Shown piece after piece: positions 63,926 through 64,000 of a stretch of 64,000 nucleotides of DNA. The stretch spans positions 1-64,000 of the forward strand of contig JAKQJC010000024.1 in assembly GCA_029561345.1 (NCBI GenBank), in the 5' to 3' direction. The position numbers were made by a program, and so were the translations under genes. The notes under the pieces were generated by a model that worked only from the letters and a program-made list of their open reading frames with translations, had not been told where the DNA came from and made no database searches. The number at the start of each line of letters is the position of its first letter. Position 1 is the stretch's first letter. The stretch comes from Chloroflexota bacterium (lineage in GTDB: Bacteria > Chloroflexota > Anaerolineae > Anaerolineales > Anaerolineaceae).

Positions 63926-64000
63926 GGCTGCTCAGGATCCACCTGTTTGATGGGCACAAATTGACCATCTTGCACAGCCAGGATAAAATTGGTGCGCAAA
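63922..64000 (-). CDS. C-terminal end of a probable periplasmic binding protein
   Basis: Only 25 codons are inside the window, ending LRTNFILAVQDGQFVPIKQV DPEQP and a TGA that overlaps the kinase start by four bases. The AVQDGQFVPI ending recalls substrate-binding proteins of the branched-chain amino acid type, but this is a short match. Coupling to a sensor kinase would suggest a ligand-sensing pair. Confidence 0.55.
   Translation of the reverse strand, partial: LRTNFILAVQDGQFVPIKQVDPEQP

Overview
The window looks like chromosomal DNA of a GC-rich (estimated, not counted, in the high fifties percent) bacterium, most likely a member of the Chloroflexota close to the Anaerolineae. This is an inference from gene content: lipoproteins and membrane proteins with Pro/Thr-rich linkers, FhaA/FhaB-type FHA proteins, very large PAS/GAF kinases, a SEDS-transpeptidase fusion, GH94 phosphorylases and a PhaR/phasin pair. 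No rRNA or tRNA gene was seen, and both window ends cut through genes.

Layout. 1-8.7 kb: a truncated chemoreceptor, then a redox/metalloid block (rhodanese, thioredoxin-DUF2892 fusion, DUF2892 protein, ArsR, Acr3 arsenite pump; then on the minus strand a tightly coupled operon GcvH-like lipoyl carrier - two DGC proteins - OsmC - thioredoxin-like; and a second ArsR with a CxxC thioredoxin-like protein). 8.7-17 kb: ROK glucokinase, RtcB-archease, FhaA-FhaB, MTA phosphorylase and the SEDS fusion. 17-25 kb: FGE-like lipoprotein, tyrS with an apparent leader-peptide attenuator, a D-amino-acid PLP enzyme, a small XRE/membrane operon, and a DUF2089/SHOCT-like operon with an MFS exporter. 25-39 kb: FmdB, TPR and LysM envelope proteins, then a large signalling cluster (two receiver proteins, two PAS/GAF histidine kinases, one HD-GYP protein). 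39-53.6 kb: phosphofructokinase, PhaR/phasin, and a beta-glucan utilisation operon (LacI regulator, ABC importer, secreted glycosidase, cellobiose phosphorylase, GH5, second GH94). 54-64 kb: small membrane transporter, second chemoreceptor, oxidoreductase, Wzy-like TPR protein, sensor kinase and the end of a probable binding protein.

How the parts work together. The beta-glucan operon would import oligosaccharides, cleave them phosphorolytically in the cytoplasm and feed glucose/glucose-1-phosphate to the glucokinase and phosphofructokinase. The repressor gene carries two copies of an operator nearly identical to the one known for actinobacterial CebR. The two ArsR genes share the same 22-bp operator layout, which links the Acr3 region and the thioredoxin-like gene into one probable metalloid response.

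Most notable signals: a 10-codon leader ORF with three consecutive Tyr codons followed by mutually exclusive hairpins upstream of tyrS; a four-copy family of about 0.2-kb intergenic elements with terminal inverted repeats; repeated placement of a TATAAT box six or seven bases before a start codon (leaderless transcripts); a SEDS protein fused to a transpeptidase domain that has lost its catalytic motifs; and the DGC/GcvH-like/OsmC operon, whose joint function is not known to me.
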